A DNA stretch of 64,000 nt from JAGNXB01 sp942490895 (GTDB taxonomy: Bacteria > Bacteroidota > Bacteroidia > Chitinophagales > Saprospiraceae), in NCBI GenBank assembly GCA_942490895.1, contig CALNZC010000013.1:136038-200037 (forward strand), written 5' to 3'. Position 1 is the stretch's first letter; each line of letters starts with the position of its first letter. A model generated the notes under the pieces. That model saw nothing but the letters and a program-made list of their open reading frames with translations. It was not told the DNA's origin and did no database searches. The translations under genes were made by a program, and so were the position numbers. Of the stretch, positions 38,388-46,792 are shown in pieces.

Positions 38388-39887
38388 ATGAAAACGATCA
38401 TACAGCCTCACCTTGGTATCATTCCACTGATTCTACTCTTGAGTTTTATTCCAGCCATAACCCAGGCACCATTTATCACCACCTGGCAGGTGACCACGGG
38501 TACTGGTTCCGTGCTCGGTCAGTCTATCCGCATACAGATTCCGGGCACAGGAACTGATTACAGTATTTCCTGGGAAGAAGTCGATCATCCTGAAAATCAC
38601 GGGGAGACAATCGGTAGCCATACGACTTCAGTTTCATTTCCTTCATTTGGAATATACCGTATCAGTATTGAACCAGGCAATGGCACATTCAATCAAATCA
38701 AATTCAATAATACCGGTGATAAAAATAATATTCTGTCCATAGATCAATGGGGTGATATTGAATGGGCAGATATGGCAGATGCCTTCAAAGGGTGTTCAAA
38801 TCTGCAATGCAATGCATTGGATCTGCCGAACTTGTCGATGGTCCAATCCATGGAAGGTATGTTTGAGGATTGCACCAAATTTTTAGGACCGGCAAATATT
38901 GGTGAATGGGATGTCAGTCATATAAAGAACATGCATGCCATGTTTAAAAATGCATGGAGATTCAATCGGGATATTGGAGATTGGAATGTTAGTGGTGTGA
39001 CAGATATGGTCGAAATGTTTTCCGGAGTGATTGTGTCCCACTCCTTTAATCAGGATATCGCTGATTGGGATGTTTCTGCAGTCGAAAATATGAATGAGAT
39101 GTTTTATAGAGCTCAATTCTTTAATCAGTATATCGGTAATTGGGATGTTTCATCTGTGAAAACTATGATGGGAATGTTTCATGGTGCAAATGCATTCAAT
39201 CAGGATATTGGCGACTGGGATGTAAGTGCGGTTACTGACATGAGTGAAATGTTTGCTGGATTTGGTAGCCCTCATGCCTTTAATCAGGATATCGGTAATT
39301 GGGATGTTTCATCTGTGAAAACTATGATGGGAATGTTTCATGGTGCAAATGCATTCAATCAGGATATTGGCGACTGGGATGTAAGTGCTGTTACAGATAT
39401 GAGTAAAATGTTTGCTGGACTTTACAAACCTCATACTTTTAATCAGGATATTGGCGACTGGGATGTGTCCTCGGTAACGAATATGTCAACCATGTTCTTG
39501 GTAGCAAATAAATTTGATCAGGATATCGGTGATTGGAATGTTTCCTCGGTGAAGGATATGAATGGCATGTTTTATAGAGCTGAATCCTTTAATCAGGATT
39601 TGGGTGGTTGGAATGTATCCTCAGTACAGGATATGGCTGGAATGTTCCATGGCGCCAATATTTTCAATCAGGACGTTGGCAAATGGGATGTTGGTGCTGT
39701 AATGGATATGAGTAGAATGTTTTCTGGGCTTTATGATCCGCATGCCTTTAATCAGGATATTGGTGATTGGGATGTTTCTGCAGTCGAAAATATGAATGAG
39801 ATGTTTTATAGAGCGGAGTCCTTTAATCAAGACATTGGGAATTGGGATGTCTCCTCAGTGACGACTATGATAGAGCATGTTTCATAG
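38388..39887 (+). CDS. BspA-like fragment 1: signal peptide, N-cap, first 13 repeats
   Basis: Open part of the broken gene, 499 residues ending at TAG just after the first frameshift. It contains the signal peptide, the N-cap domain and repeats 1-13, including a 98-bp exact duplication. Lacks a sorting domain, so if made alone it would stop in the periplasm. Confidence 0.6.
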   Translation: MKTIIQPHLGIIPLILLLSFIPAITQAPFITTWQVTTGTGSVLGQSIRIQIPGTGTDYSISWEEVDHPENHGETIGSHTTSVSFPSFGIYRISIEPGNGTFNQIKFNNTGDKNNILSIDQWGDIEWADMADAFKGCSNLQCNALDLPNLSMVQSMEGMFEDCTKFLGPANIGEWDVSHIKNMHAMFKNAWRFNRDIGDWNVSGVTDMVEMFSGVIVSHSFNQDIADWDVSAVENMNEMFYRAQFFNQYIGNWDVSSVKTMMGMFHGANAFNQDIGDWDVSAVTDMSEMFAGFGSPHAFNQDIGNWDVSSVKTMMGMFHGANAFNQDIGDWDVSAVTDMSKMFAGLYKPHTFNQDIGDWDVSSVTNMSTMFLVANKFDQDIGDWNVSSVKDMNGMFYRAESFNQDLGGWNVSSVQDMAGMFHGANIFNQDVGKWDVGAVMDMSRMFSGLYDPHAFNQDIGDWDVSAVENMNEMFYRAESFNQDIGNWDVSSVTTMIEHVS

Positions 39888-41011
39888 CGCAATGTTTCAA
39901 TCAGGATATTGGAGATTGGGATGTGAAATCCGTGACGAATATGTCAAGCATGTTTTCCACTGCCAATGCCTTCAATCAGGACATTGGAGATTGGGATGTA
40001 TCCTCAGTGAAAAATATGACTGTCATGTTTTCTGGCGCAAAGGCCTTCAATCAAGATATCACCGATTGGGACGTGTCCGCTGTTAATAATATGAATGAAA
40101 TGTTTTCTGGGGCGGAGTCCTTTAATCAGGACATTGGGAACTGGGATGTATCATCAGTGAAAAATATGGCTGTCATGTTTTACGGAGCAAATGTTTTCAA
40201 TCAGGATATCACTGATTGGGACGTGTCCGCTGTAGATAATATGGGTGGAATGTTTTGTAACGCTGAATCCTTTAATCAGGACATTGGGAACTGGGATGTA
40301 TCTTCTGTTAAAGAAATGTCGGGAATGTTTGCAGGTGCAAATTCCTTCAACCAGGATATTGGGGATTGGAATGTCACTTCAGTATCCGATATGAATACGA
40401 TGTTTTATAATTCAATGTCTTTTAATCAAAATCTGGGAAGGTGGAATTTGTCAAATGTGGAAAATCTGGATAATTTTTTATCAAACAGTGGAATGGATTG
40501 TGAACATTATTCCACCACTTTGATCGGATGGAATAAAAATCCAGAGACACCCAATGATCTAGGACTTGGTGCTCAGACAATGAGCTACGGCACAAATGCA
40601 GATCCGGCCAGAAACAATCTGATCGAAAATAAAGGATGGACCATTTCAGGTGATAGCCCGTCCGGCATTGAATGCAGTCTTAATGAACCGTTTGTTACTA
40701 CCTGGAAGACATACAACCCAGGGATAACGGATATCAATCAGATCCAGATTCCAGGCACGGGCACTAGCTACAGCATTGCCTGGTCGGAAGTGAGTGTCCC
40801 AGCAATTTCTGATCCAACGATCGGCAATAGTATTACCACTATTACCTTTCCTTCTCCAGGGACCTACAGTGTAAGCATCACTCCCGGGGATGGAACATTT
40901 ACCCGGATCGCGTTCAATGATACCGGTGACAAAGAGAAAATTCTGTCCATAGACCAATGGGGAGATATCTCCTGGACCTCGATGATTTGCGCTTTGTCAG
41001 GATGCTGTTAA
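39842..41011 (+). CDS. BspA-like fragment 2: rest of module 1 and N-cap of module 2
   Basis: 389-residue open frame. Real homology starts at CFNQDIGDWDV near 39895; the first 18 residues are out-of-frame sequence. Contains repeats 14-21, the first C-cap and the second N-cap, and ends at a frameshift TAA (41009-41011). No start signal of its own. Confidence 0.45.
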   Translation: MGCLLSDDYDRACFIAQCFNQDIGDWDVKSVTNMSSMFSTANAFNQDIGDWDVSSVKNMTVMFSGAKAFNQDITDWDVSAVNNMNEMFSGAESFNQDIGNWDVSSVKNMAVMFYGANVFNQDITDWDVSAVDNMGGMFCNAESFNQDIGNWDVSSVKEMSGMFAGANSFNQDIGDWNVTSVSDMNTMFYNSMSFNQNLGRWNLSNVENLDNFLSNSGMDCEHYSTTLIGWNKNPETPNDLGLGAQTMSYGTNADPARNNLIENKGWTISGDSPSGIECSLNEPFVTTWKTYNPGITDINQIQIPGTGTSYSIAWSEVSVPAISDPTIGNSITTITFPSPGTYSVSITPGDGTFTRIAFNDTGDKEKILSIDQWGDISWTSMICALSGCC

Positions 41012-41120
41012 TCTCACATGCGCAGGCAAGTGATATTCCCGATTTTTCAGAAGTGCCACCTGTTTGCCGGAATATGTTTCAGATCTGTAAAAAGTTGAAT
41101 GGGCCACCCAATATCAGGAA

Positions 41121-41591
41121 TTGGGATGTATCAAATGTTACAAACATTTCATTTATGTTCTTGGCGGTACCAATTCTTTTGATCAGGATATTGGTGGTTG
41201 GGATGTTTCCGCTAGTCACAAATATGGAGAAACGTGTCCTCTGTTAACGAATATGTCGAGTATGTTTTCGAATACAGATGCCTTTAATCAGGATATCGGG
41301 GGATGGGACGTGTCCTCTGTAACGAATATGTCGAGTATGTTTTCGAATACAGATGTCTTTAATCAGGACATCGGGGGATGGGACGTGTCCTCTGTAACGA
41401 ATATGTCGAGTATGTTTTCGGACACAAATTCCTTTAATCAGGACATTGGTGGATGGGATGTGTCCTCTGTAACGGAGATGTCAGGCATGTTTTCTGGAAT
41501 ACAGATAGCTTTAATCAGAATATTGGGGGATGGAATGTATCCTCCTCAACAATTATGTCGGACATGTTTCGAAATGCCTGGAGTCTTTTAA
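41121..41591 (+). CDS. BspA-like fragment 3: early repeats of module 2
   Basis: Open frame with repeats 2-5 of module 2 (FDQDIGGWDVS, then NTDAFNQDIGG repeats). Opening and closing residues are out of frame. One repeat is partly deleted around 41215-41243. Confidence 0.4.
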   Translation: MGCIKCYKHFIYVLGGTNSFDQDIGGWDVSASHKYGETCPLLTNMSSMFSNTDAFNQDIGGWDVSSVTNMSSMFSNTDVFNQDIGGWDVSSVTNMSSMFSDTNSFNQDIGGWDVSSVTEMSGMFSGIQIALIRILGDGMYPPQQLCRTCFEMPGVF

Positions 41592-41640
41592 TCAGGATGT
41601 CGGGGGATGGAATGTATCTTCTGTAGCAAATATGTGAAAT

Positions 41641-42345
41641 ATGTTTTCTGGTGCCACATCCTTTGACCAGGACATCGGGGGATGGAATGTATCTTCTGTA
41701 GTAAATATGTCAGATATGTTTTCTGGCGCCACATCCTTTGATCAGGATATCCGGGGCTGGGAAGTATCTTCTGTAACAAATATGTCGGGTATGTTTTCTG
41801 GCGCCACATCCTTTGATCAGGATATCGGGGGATGGGATGTATCTTCTGTGACGAATATGTCGAGTATGTTTTCTGGTGCCACATCCTTTGATCAGGATAT
41901 CGCGGGCTGGGATGTATCCTCTGTGACGAATATGTCGAGTATGTTTTCTGGTGCCACATCCTTTAATCAGGACATCGGGGGATGGGATGTATCCTCCGTA
42001 ATAAACATGACGGATATGTTTCGAAATGCAGAGTCTTTCAACCAGGACATCGGGGGATGGGATGTCTCCCACGTCACAAATGTGAATGGCATGTTCAGGG
42101 ATGCAGATTCATTTAATCAGGACATAGGTGAATGGGACGTTTCCTCTGTAACGGATATGCAATGGATGTTCTTCTATGCAGATTCATTTAATCAGGACAT
42201 CGGAGGATGGGATGTTTCTTCTGTATCTACAATGGCTAGTATGTTCAGACATGCAAATTCCTTTAATCAGGACATCGGTAATTGGAATCTGTCAAATGTG
42301 AAATCGTATGTAGACAATGCTAGACTACAGTGGAATGGATTGTGA
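41641..42345 (+). CDS. BspA-like fragment 4: late repeats of module 2
   Basis: 234 residues with nine repeats of the FDQDIGGWDVSSVTNMSSMFSGATS type. It lies in the same frame as, and directly after, the nonsense codon TGA 41635-41637, which reads TCA or TCG in sister repeats. Ends at TGA after a further frameshift. Confidence 0.45.
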   Translation: MFSGATSFDQDIGGWNVSSVVNMSDMFSGATSFDQDIRGWEVSSVTNMSGMFSGATSFDQDIGGWDVSSVTNMSSMFSGATSFDQDIAGWDVSSVTNMSSMFSGATSFNQDIGGWDVSSVINMTDMFRNAESFNQDIGGWDVSHVTNVNGMFRDADSFNQDIGEWDVSSVTDMQWMFFYADSFNQDIGGWDVSSVSTMASMFRHANSFNQDIGNWNLSNVKSYVDNARLQWNGL

Positions 42346-42782
42346 CACAGTATTCTCAAACACTGATCGGCTGGAATGACAATACAAATACACCAGATGA
42401 TCTTTCGCTGGGGGCATACCCGCTCCAGTATGGCACCAATGCTGCCGAAGCTCGTGACTACCTCAAGTCGGTTAAGGGATGGACAATCACAGGAGATAGT
42501 CCAACTGGGATGGATTGCGGTCTGACACATGTTGAAGAAGTGCTACAGACCGACTTGACCATTTATCCTAACCCGGTACGGGATTGGGTGACCATCCATC
42601 TTCCAGAAGGAAAAGGCGGAATCACGATGGAAATCTTCACTATAACCGGACAAGTGGTGCTACAGGGCACTTTTTCTGAAATAACCGGCGGAGTAGATGT
42701 TTCAACCCTGCATCCAGGGACATATCAGATGACCCTAAAAAGTAATGACGGCTTTTATAGCACAATGTTTGTGAAGGAATAA
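42330..42782 (+). CDS. BspA-like fragment 5: C-cap and T9SS sorting domain
   Basis: 150 residues: C-cap TLIGWNDNTNTPDDLSLGA ... GWTITGDSPTGMDCG, short linker, then type A sorting domain with IYPNPVRDW, TITGQVVLQG and PGTYQMTL. Intact at its 3' end. Confidence 0.5.
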   Translation: MEWIVTQYSQTLIGWNDNTNTPDDLSLGAYPLQYGTNAAEARDYLKSVKGWTITGDSPTGMDCGLTHVEEVLQTDLTIYPNPVRDWVTIHLPEGKGGITMEIFTITGQVVLQGTFSEITGGVDVSTLHPGTYQMTLKSNDGFYSTMFVKE

Positions 42783-43018
42783 ATCATCTATTTTATGCTA
42801 TGGCCTACCTGAAAATAATGGCTTGGAATTTCATAAATCAAGGAAGGACTTAGTTGCCCCTTATCATCTGGGGCCTACTCAATTGGGGTACCTTAAATAC
42901 CACCATTGCCTCAATTATACGAAAAGAAAAAACCTCTAAATGTTATAAACCCTCAATACGTAATCCACAGCTAATGCTTACCTAATCAGGCAACTATTAC
43001 GAATCGACTACCTTATAT

Positions 43019-44368
43019 ATGTCATATCCAGAAACATCTTCAATGAAAGCACCTGGGCCAACATCCATCGAATTTCTGAAAGGCATTCACCACACGACTC
43101 CAGAGTTCTTCGACAAACTGAGAGACAAATATGGTGGAATTGTACGATGCAAACCCCCATTATGCGCACCCATATATCTCATCAGCGAACCCGAAGCGGC
43201 CAAATATATCCTCTCACATAATGCTTCCAACTATGTGCGAAATGATTTTGTCTCTCGCCGATTTCGGGCACTATTTGGAAATGGCTCTGTCGTAGCAGAA
43301 CAAGATCTTTGGGCACAACAACGGAAAATACTCAATCCGCTGTTTCAACACAAAAATCTTTTAACCGCCTTTACGATAATTACGACTGAAACGAACAAAT
43401 TGCTTAACAGTTGGTCAATTTTAGCAAAACAAAATAAACAGGTAGGTGTGCTTAAACAAATGCAAAACCTGCTATTAGATCTACTCTGGAGAATATTATT
43501 AACACATCCCACTGATGGAATTCGTCAAAGCATTTTATATCCCGTAGACCTAGGCGTTAATTATGTTGGCTCCCTGTTACCATTTTACTACCCCAAATGG
43601 TTTCCTACGTACTCAAACTTCTCATTTTATGTATCTAATAAAAAACTCGAAAAAATAATATACGCTATCATCCAAAATCGAGTAATTAATGATAAAAACC
43701 GTACATCTAATCCCGACATGCTTGATAGATTACTACAATATAAAGACCCGACAACCAAAAAATGTCTCTCAAATCATCTCATAATGGAAGAGATCAAAAC
43801 CATGACACCTGCGGGGTTCCTGACAACATCATCTGCAATTACCTGGTTTTTCTATGAGCTCGGAAATAATCCTCAGTACATGGATACAATATCGGAAGAA
43901 TGTACTGAACTACTGAAAACTGGACCTATGGATTATAATAAAATGACTAAACTAAACATGACTACTCAATTTCTTTATGAAACGCTCAGGTTACACCCGA
44001 CAGGATGGACTCTCTGGCGAAGCGCAAAAAATGAAGATATAATCAATGATTACAAAATAGAAGCAGGAGCCTCCATGGTCGTGTCCCCATATACCACTCA
44101 CAGAAATCCAAAATATTGGCCGAACCCGAATAAATTCAATCCTCATCGTAATTTTCATGAAACGGTAGACTACTCTTATTTTCCATTCGGTTTAGGACCC
44201 AGAAAATGTTTAGGTGAAAATTTGGCCATGGTCGAAATGCTCGTCATCATACCTATGATCCTTTCCAAATTCAAATTCCGTCTGGTAAAAAACCAAAATA
44301 TAAAAATTGACCACAGAGTTATCCTCACTCCCAAACCTGAAGTAAATATACATTTACAACCAATTTAA
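43019..44368 (+). CDS. Cytochrome P450
   Basis: 449 residues, no signal peptide. Heme-thiolate monooxygenase: heme-binding loop FPFGLGPRKCLGENL with the proximal Cys397, ExxR in YETLRLHPTGWTLWR, I-helix TPAGFLTTSSAITWFF with the oxygen-activating AGxxT(S), and PERF-like FNPHRNF. The style (long N-terminus, KYGGIVR, Fx2GxGPRxCxG) is closer to the CYP4/CYP102 fatty-acid hydroxylase side than to small soluble class I enzymes; that placement is tentative. No ferredoxin or reductase gene is nearby. First plus-strand gene of the accessory region, convergent with the BtaA-like gene, and AT-richer than the left half of the window. In context it may hydroxylate an acyl chain of the cluster product. 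Confidence 0.92.
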   Translation: MSYPETSSMKAPGPTSIEFLKGIHHTTPEFFDKLRDKYGGIVRCKPPLCAPIYLISEPEAAKYILSHNASNYVRNDFVSRRFRALFGNGSVVAEQDLWAQQRKILNPLFQHKNLLTAFTIITTETNKLLNSWSILAKQNKQVGVLKQMQNLLLDLLWRILLTHPTDGIRQSILYPVDLGVNYVGSLLPFYYPKWFPTYSNFSFYVSNKKLEKIIYAIIQNRVINDKNRTSNPDMLDRLLQYKDPTTKKCLSNHLIMEEIKTMTPAGFLTTSSAITWFFYELGNNPQYMDTISEECTELLKTGPMDYNKMTKLNMTTQFLYETLRLHPTGWTLWRSAKNEDIINDYKIEAGASMVVSPYTTHRNPKYWPNPNKFNPHRNFHETVDYSYFPFGLGPRKCLGENLAMVEMLVIIPMILSKFKFRLVKNQNIKIDHRVILTPKPEVNIHLQPI

Positions 44369-44439
44369 TATTGATCGAAATATATCTCCCATAAAAACTG
44401 TGATTATTATTGATGTTAGAACTATATGCATTTCAACTA

Positions 44440-45516
44440 TCAACTAAAATGGTCCACTAAAAATCGCTTATAAAAAACTCCAAAATCAACAATGCGTTTT
44501 TCATTCGAAATATCACAAAGATTAACCGCAGATATCCCTGGCACTTCTGCCAAACGATAAGGCAGAAAGGAATTCCAATAGATAACTCGGGCACCACTCT
44601 CTGAGCAATTTTTTAATTCCATGGCTAATTTTGTAAATTCATCTATTCTTAAATAATCAAAAATATTTGACAAGTTGAAACCTTCAAAGCAATTGTGATT
44701 GGTGATCGCATCTTCAACATATCCAACTTGTAGCACTATTCTGTCCAGTCGCTCTCTAATGACATAATAATTATCTGATTGCATATAATGAGGCAAACAA
44801 TCCCCGTATGCACCTAGCAATCCATAATGTAGGAATGGATTAAATTGACATGTTTGGCTGGTCAGGTGTCGTTCAATAGCCCCCCTCAACCACGCACTAA
44901 GAGACCTATCATTGTAATTGAAGTAATCTGCATCAGGTCCAGTGAGTCTTAGCACAGTATTATTGAAAAATAATCGAAATAAGATTCTCCATCGAGGAGT
45001 ATTCCAAACCTCATGATAAAAACGGATCTGCTCAGATTCGGGCTTTAGGGATAAAAGTTCACATGTCGTCCTGGTCGAATGCATCAAGGGTCTGTAATAG
45101 TGAGCAAAACGAATTATATTTTGCTCCGCATAACCTGAATAAATAACCCCCTTTACGATTGACTTATTCATAGTATCCCAAAATGATCTGGCAGGATTCG
45201 TCAAGTTCAACCGAATAAGTTCATACACTTCATTTCTGGTCGAGGAAGGTGTGAAACCAAGAAAATCCAAACAAGCTTCTCTCTCCAGGAACCGAATGGC
45301 ACACATTTTAAGTTCAAGCAAATATATTTGAATTGGATTAACATCTGTAACCACCACCTTTTGAGGATCTAGAGTTAGCAGTGATAAAGAATTATCACCT
45401 CCAGAACATACACTAAGCAAGCGATCGTCAGGATTCCCAGGCATGAAACGCAATAAGAGATCAGGATCTTCCCAACAGCAACTGTACCGTAAAAAGGAAT
45501 TATTGGCTCGAAACAT
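44440..45516 (-). CDS. BtaA-like SAM:3-amino-3-carboxypropyl transferase (DUF3419)
   Basis: 358 residues. DUF3419/BtaA family: N-terminal CCWEDPDLLL, SAM-binding loop SVCSGGDNSLSLL, VVVTDVNPIQIYLLELK, GYAEQNIIRFAHYY, FNPFLHYGLLGAYGDCLPHYM and the C-terminal NLSNIFDYL and YWNSFLPYRLAE. BtaA moves the 3-amino-3-carboxypropyl group of SAM to the hydroxyl of diacylglycerol, the first step of betaine lipid (DGTS) synthesis. Here there is no BtaB methyltransferase beside it, so the product may keep a free homoserine-like group or the acceptor may differ. It follows the acyltransferase and radical SAM genes on the same strand after a 124-bp gap. Confidence 0.85.
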   Translation of the reverse strand: MFRANNSFLRYSCCWEDPDLLLRFMPGNPDDRLLSVCSGGDNSLSLLTLDPQKVVVTDVNPIQIYLLELKMCAIRFLEREACLDFLGFTPSSTRNEVYELIRLNLTNPARSFWDTMNKSIVKGVIYSGYAEQNIIRFAHYYRPLMHSTRTTCELLSLKPESEQIRFYHEVWNTPRWRILFRLFFNNTVLRLTGPDADYFNYNDRSLSAWLRGAIERHLTSQTCQFNPFLHYGLLGAYGDCLPHYMQSDNYYVIRERLDRIVLQVGYVEDAITNHNCFEGFNLSNIFDYLRIDEFTKLAMELKNCSESGARVIYWNSFLPYRLAEVPGISAVNLCDISNEKRIVDFGVFYKRFLVDHFS

Positions 45517-45640
45517 ACGTGAAATTGTATTTATTTAGTCCAAATATCAGCTATCCCAAATTAAAACATTTAATGAAAATCAATATTATCAATTTTACTA
45601 TCTGATCTGAATTCATACTTTTATCCTATTCTATTTTGCC

Positions 45641-46792
45641 TTAGCGAATGGAACTAAAGGCATTTATAGTTGGTAAAGCAATCTCAGGAAATAATAATTT
45701 GCCAAGTCTTTTAAAAATTTTATTTTTTGTCCTACTTCTGAAGTATATATAGGTTTCCAAACGCTTCAACTCACTACCGCAAGTCAACTTTGAATAATAG
45801 GAGGTTTGACCCAAATGAATCCTCCTGACCCCTTTATGCGCTCCATACAATACCATACACCGAATCAAGTTTGTGTAATGGGACTTATTATATCGCTCAT
45901 CTTCCTTCGAAACTAAAATGAAGAACATAATTCCATCGTCTTGAATAACCAGAGAACTAATCGACCTGCTCTCTCTCAGATTCTCTAGTTGAAAATGCAG
46001 AATTCTAGGAGACGCTACGTCTGAAAGCAATTTGAAAAATTCATTCGGATACTCTTCTAACTTTACAGGGGTTCGCTCCATCAGCATTTGATAACCCTTG
46101 TTAAACTGGTCGACATGTTCAATAGAAAAAGGAGTCACATTCAGGACAAATCCACTGTTATGACGATCATGCTCATCGTTTATCAGGGACCACGCTAGAG
46201 CATACTTCCTGCGATAGGGGCTCCGAAATTCCCTCAAAAATCCGTCGATTCCCCCTGGCGGATATTCAATAATATTATCTGGCAGTGTTGGCAAATTGAT
46301 GTAATCCTTTTGCTTTAGAATAGGAAAAATCAATTGATCAGGATTGAACTCTTTCCAAAGTACCAGGTTCGTATTGGATTCAACTGCCCATTTGACCATA
46401 CTGGTATGCGTGAGACCGATGATCTCATTACGGAACGAATTATCTGTCCAATGTATATTGTGTTGACCAAAACTTGCAGGTATACCACAGCAGATCATCG
46501 GCACGCGCAGAAGACCAGGCCATTTTCTCTTTATCCGCGTCAGCCAGGGAATGCCTGCCAGGAGATCCAGATTGAGGTCAAACCGGGAAAGGACTGCAGC
46601 GCCTACCGCCCGATCCTGCTCATAGAACAACAGATAACGATAGTGGGCATATTCTACTTCTGCCAAGGCCAAAGTATGTAAAAATGGGATTGAAGAATAA
46701 AAATGCCCACGCACACAGTTCTCCCAATCCAGATCAGGCAAATCCAAAATCCTGGAATATACTCTGACTAGCAAACTATTCCTTGAATGCAT
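45641..46792 (-). CDS. GNAT/FemAB-like N-acyltransferase (BioF2-type)
   Basis: 383 residues from ATG 46792 (TTG 46801 also possible). C-terminal GNAT-like acyltransferase fold of the peptidogalycan/COG3146 or BioF2-like group: FRSPYRRKYALA, SISSLVIQDDGIMFFILVSK, the stretch ERYNKSHYTNLIRCMVLYGAHKGVRRIHLGQTSYYSK, and GSELKRLETYIYFRS. These enzymes transfer acyl or aminoacyl groups to amines. Overlaps the end of the preceding radical SAM gene by 17 bp, so it is translationally coupled to it. In the cluster it is a candidate for N-acylating the amine made by the aminotransferase-reductase fusion; this role is inference. Confidence 0.75.
   Translation of the reverse strand: MHSRNSLLVRVYSRILDLPDLDWENCVRGHFYSSIPFLHTLALAEVEYAHYRYLLFYEQDRAVGAAVLSRFDLNLDLLAGIPWLTRIKRKWPGLLRVPMICCGIPASFGQHNIHWTDNSFRNEIIGLTHTSMVKWAVESNTNLVLWKEFNPDQLIFPILKQKDYINLPTLPDNIIEYPPGGIDGFLREFRSPYRRKYALAWSLINDEHDRHNSGFVLNVTPFSIEHVDQFNKGYQMLMERTPVKLEEYPNEFFKLLSDVASPRILHFQLENLRESRSISSLVIQDDGIMFFILVSKEDERYNKSHYTNLIRCMVLYGAHKGVRRIHLGQTSYYSKLTCGSELKRLETYIYFRSRTKNKIFKRLGKLLFPEIALPTINAFSSIR

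Larger units (their letters stand above)
38388..42782 (+). pseudogene. Giant BspA-like (DUF285) repeat surface protein with T9SS domain, broken by frameshifts
   Basis: When the frames are joined, this is one gene of about 1450 codons. Signal peptide (residues 1-27, PAITQA), then module 1: an N-cap beta domain (ITTWQV ... ILSIDQWGDIEW), about 21 BspA repeats of 25 residues with the core FNQDIGDWDVSSVTNMSxMF, and a C-cap (SGMDCEHYSTTLIGW ... GWTISGDSPSGIEC). Module 2 repeats the whole plan: N-cap (FVTTWKTYNPG ... ILSIDQWGDISW), about 16 repeats, C-cap (TLIGWNDN ... GWTITGDSPTGMDC). A type A sorting domain (YPNPVRDWVTI ... STMFVKE) closes it. Frames break at about 39876, 39894, 41009, 41031, 41164, 41215-41243, 41503, 41575, 42326 and 42345, plus TGA at 41635. 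Homology resumes within a few codons each time. BspA-type repeats form leucine-rich surface adhesins. Either recent decay or consensus errors in the repeat. Confidence 0.85.

Noticed and set aside
38900..42300. Regular repeats that might be taken for a CRISPR array
   Set aside because: The period is about 75 bp, in frame, and encodes BspA-type repeats; there are no short identical repeats with unique spacers and no cas genes.
39860..42350. Programmed ribosomal frameshifting in the BspA-like gene
   Set aside because: The shifts go in several directions, lack a common slippery sequence, and one is an in-frame TGA; decay or error is simpler.
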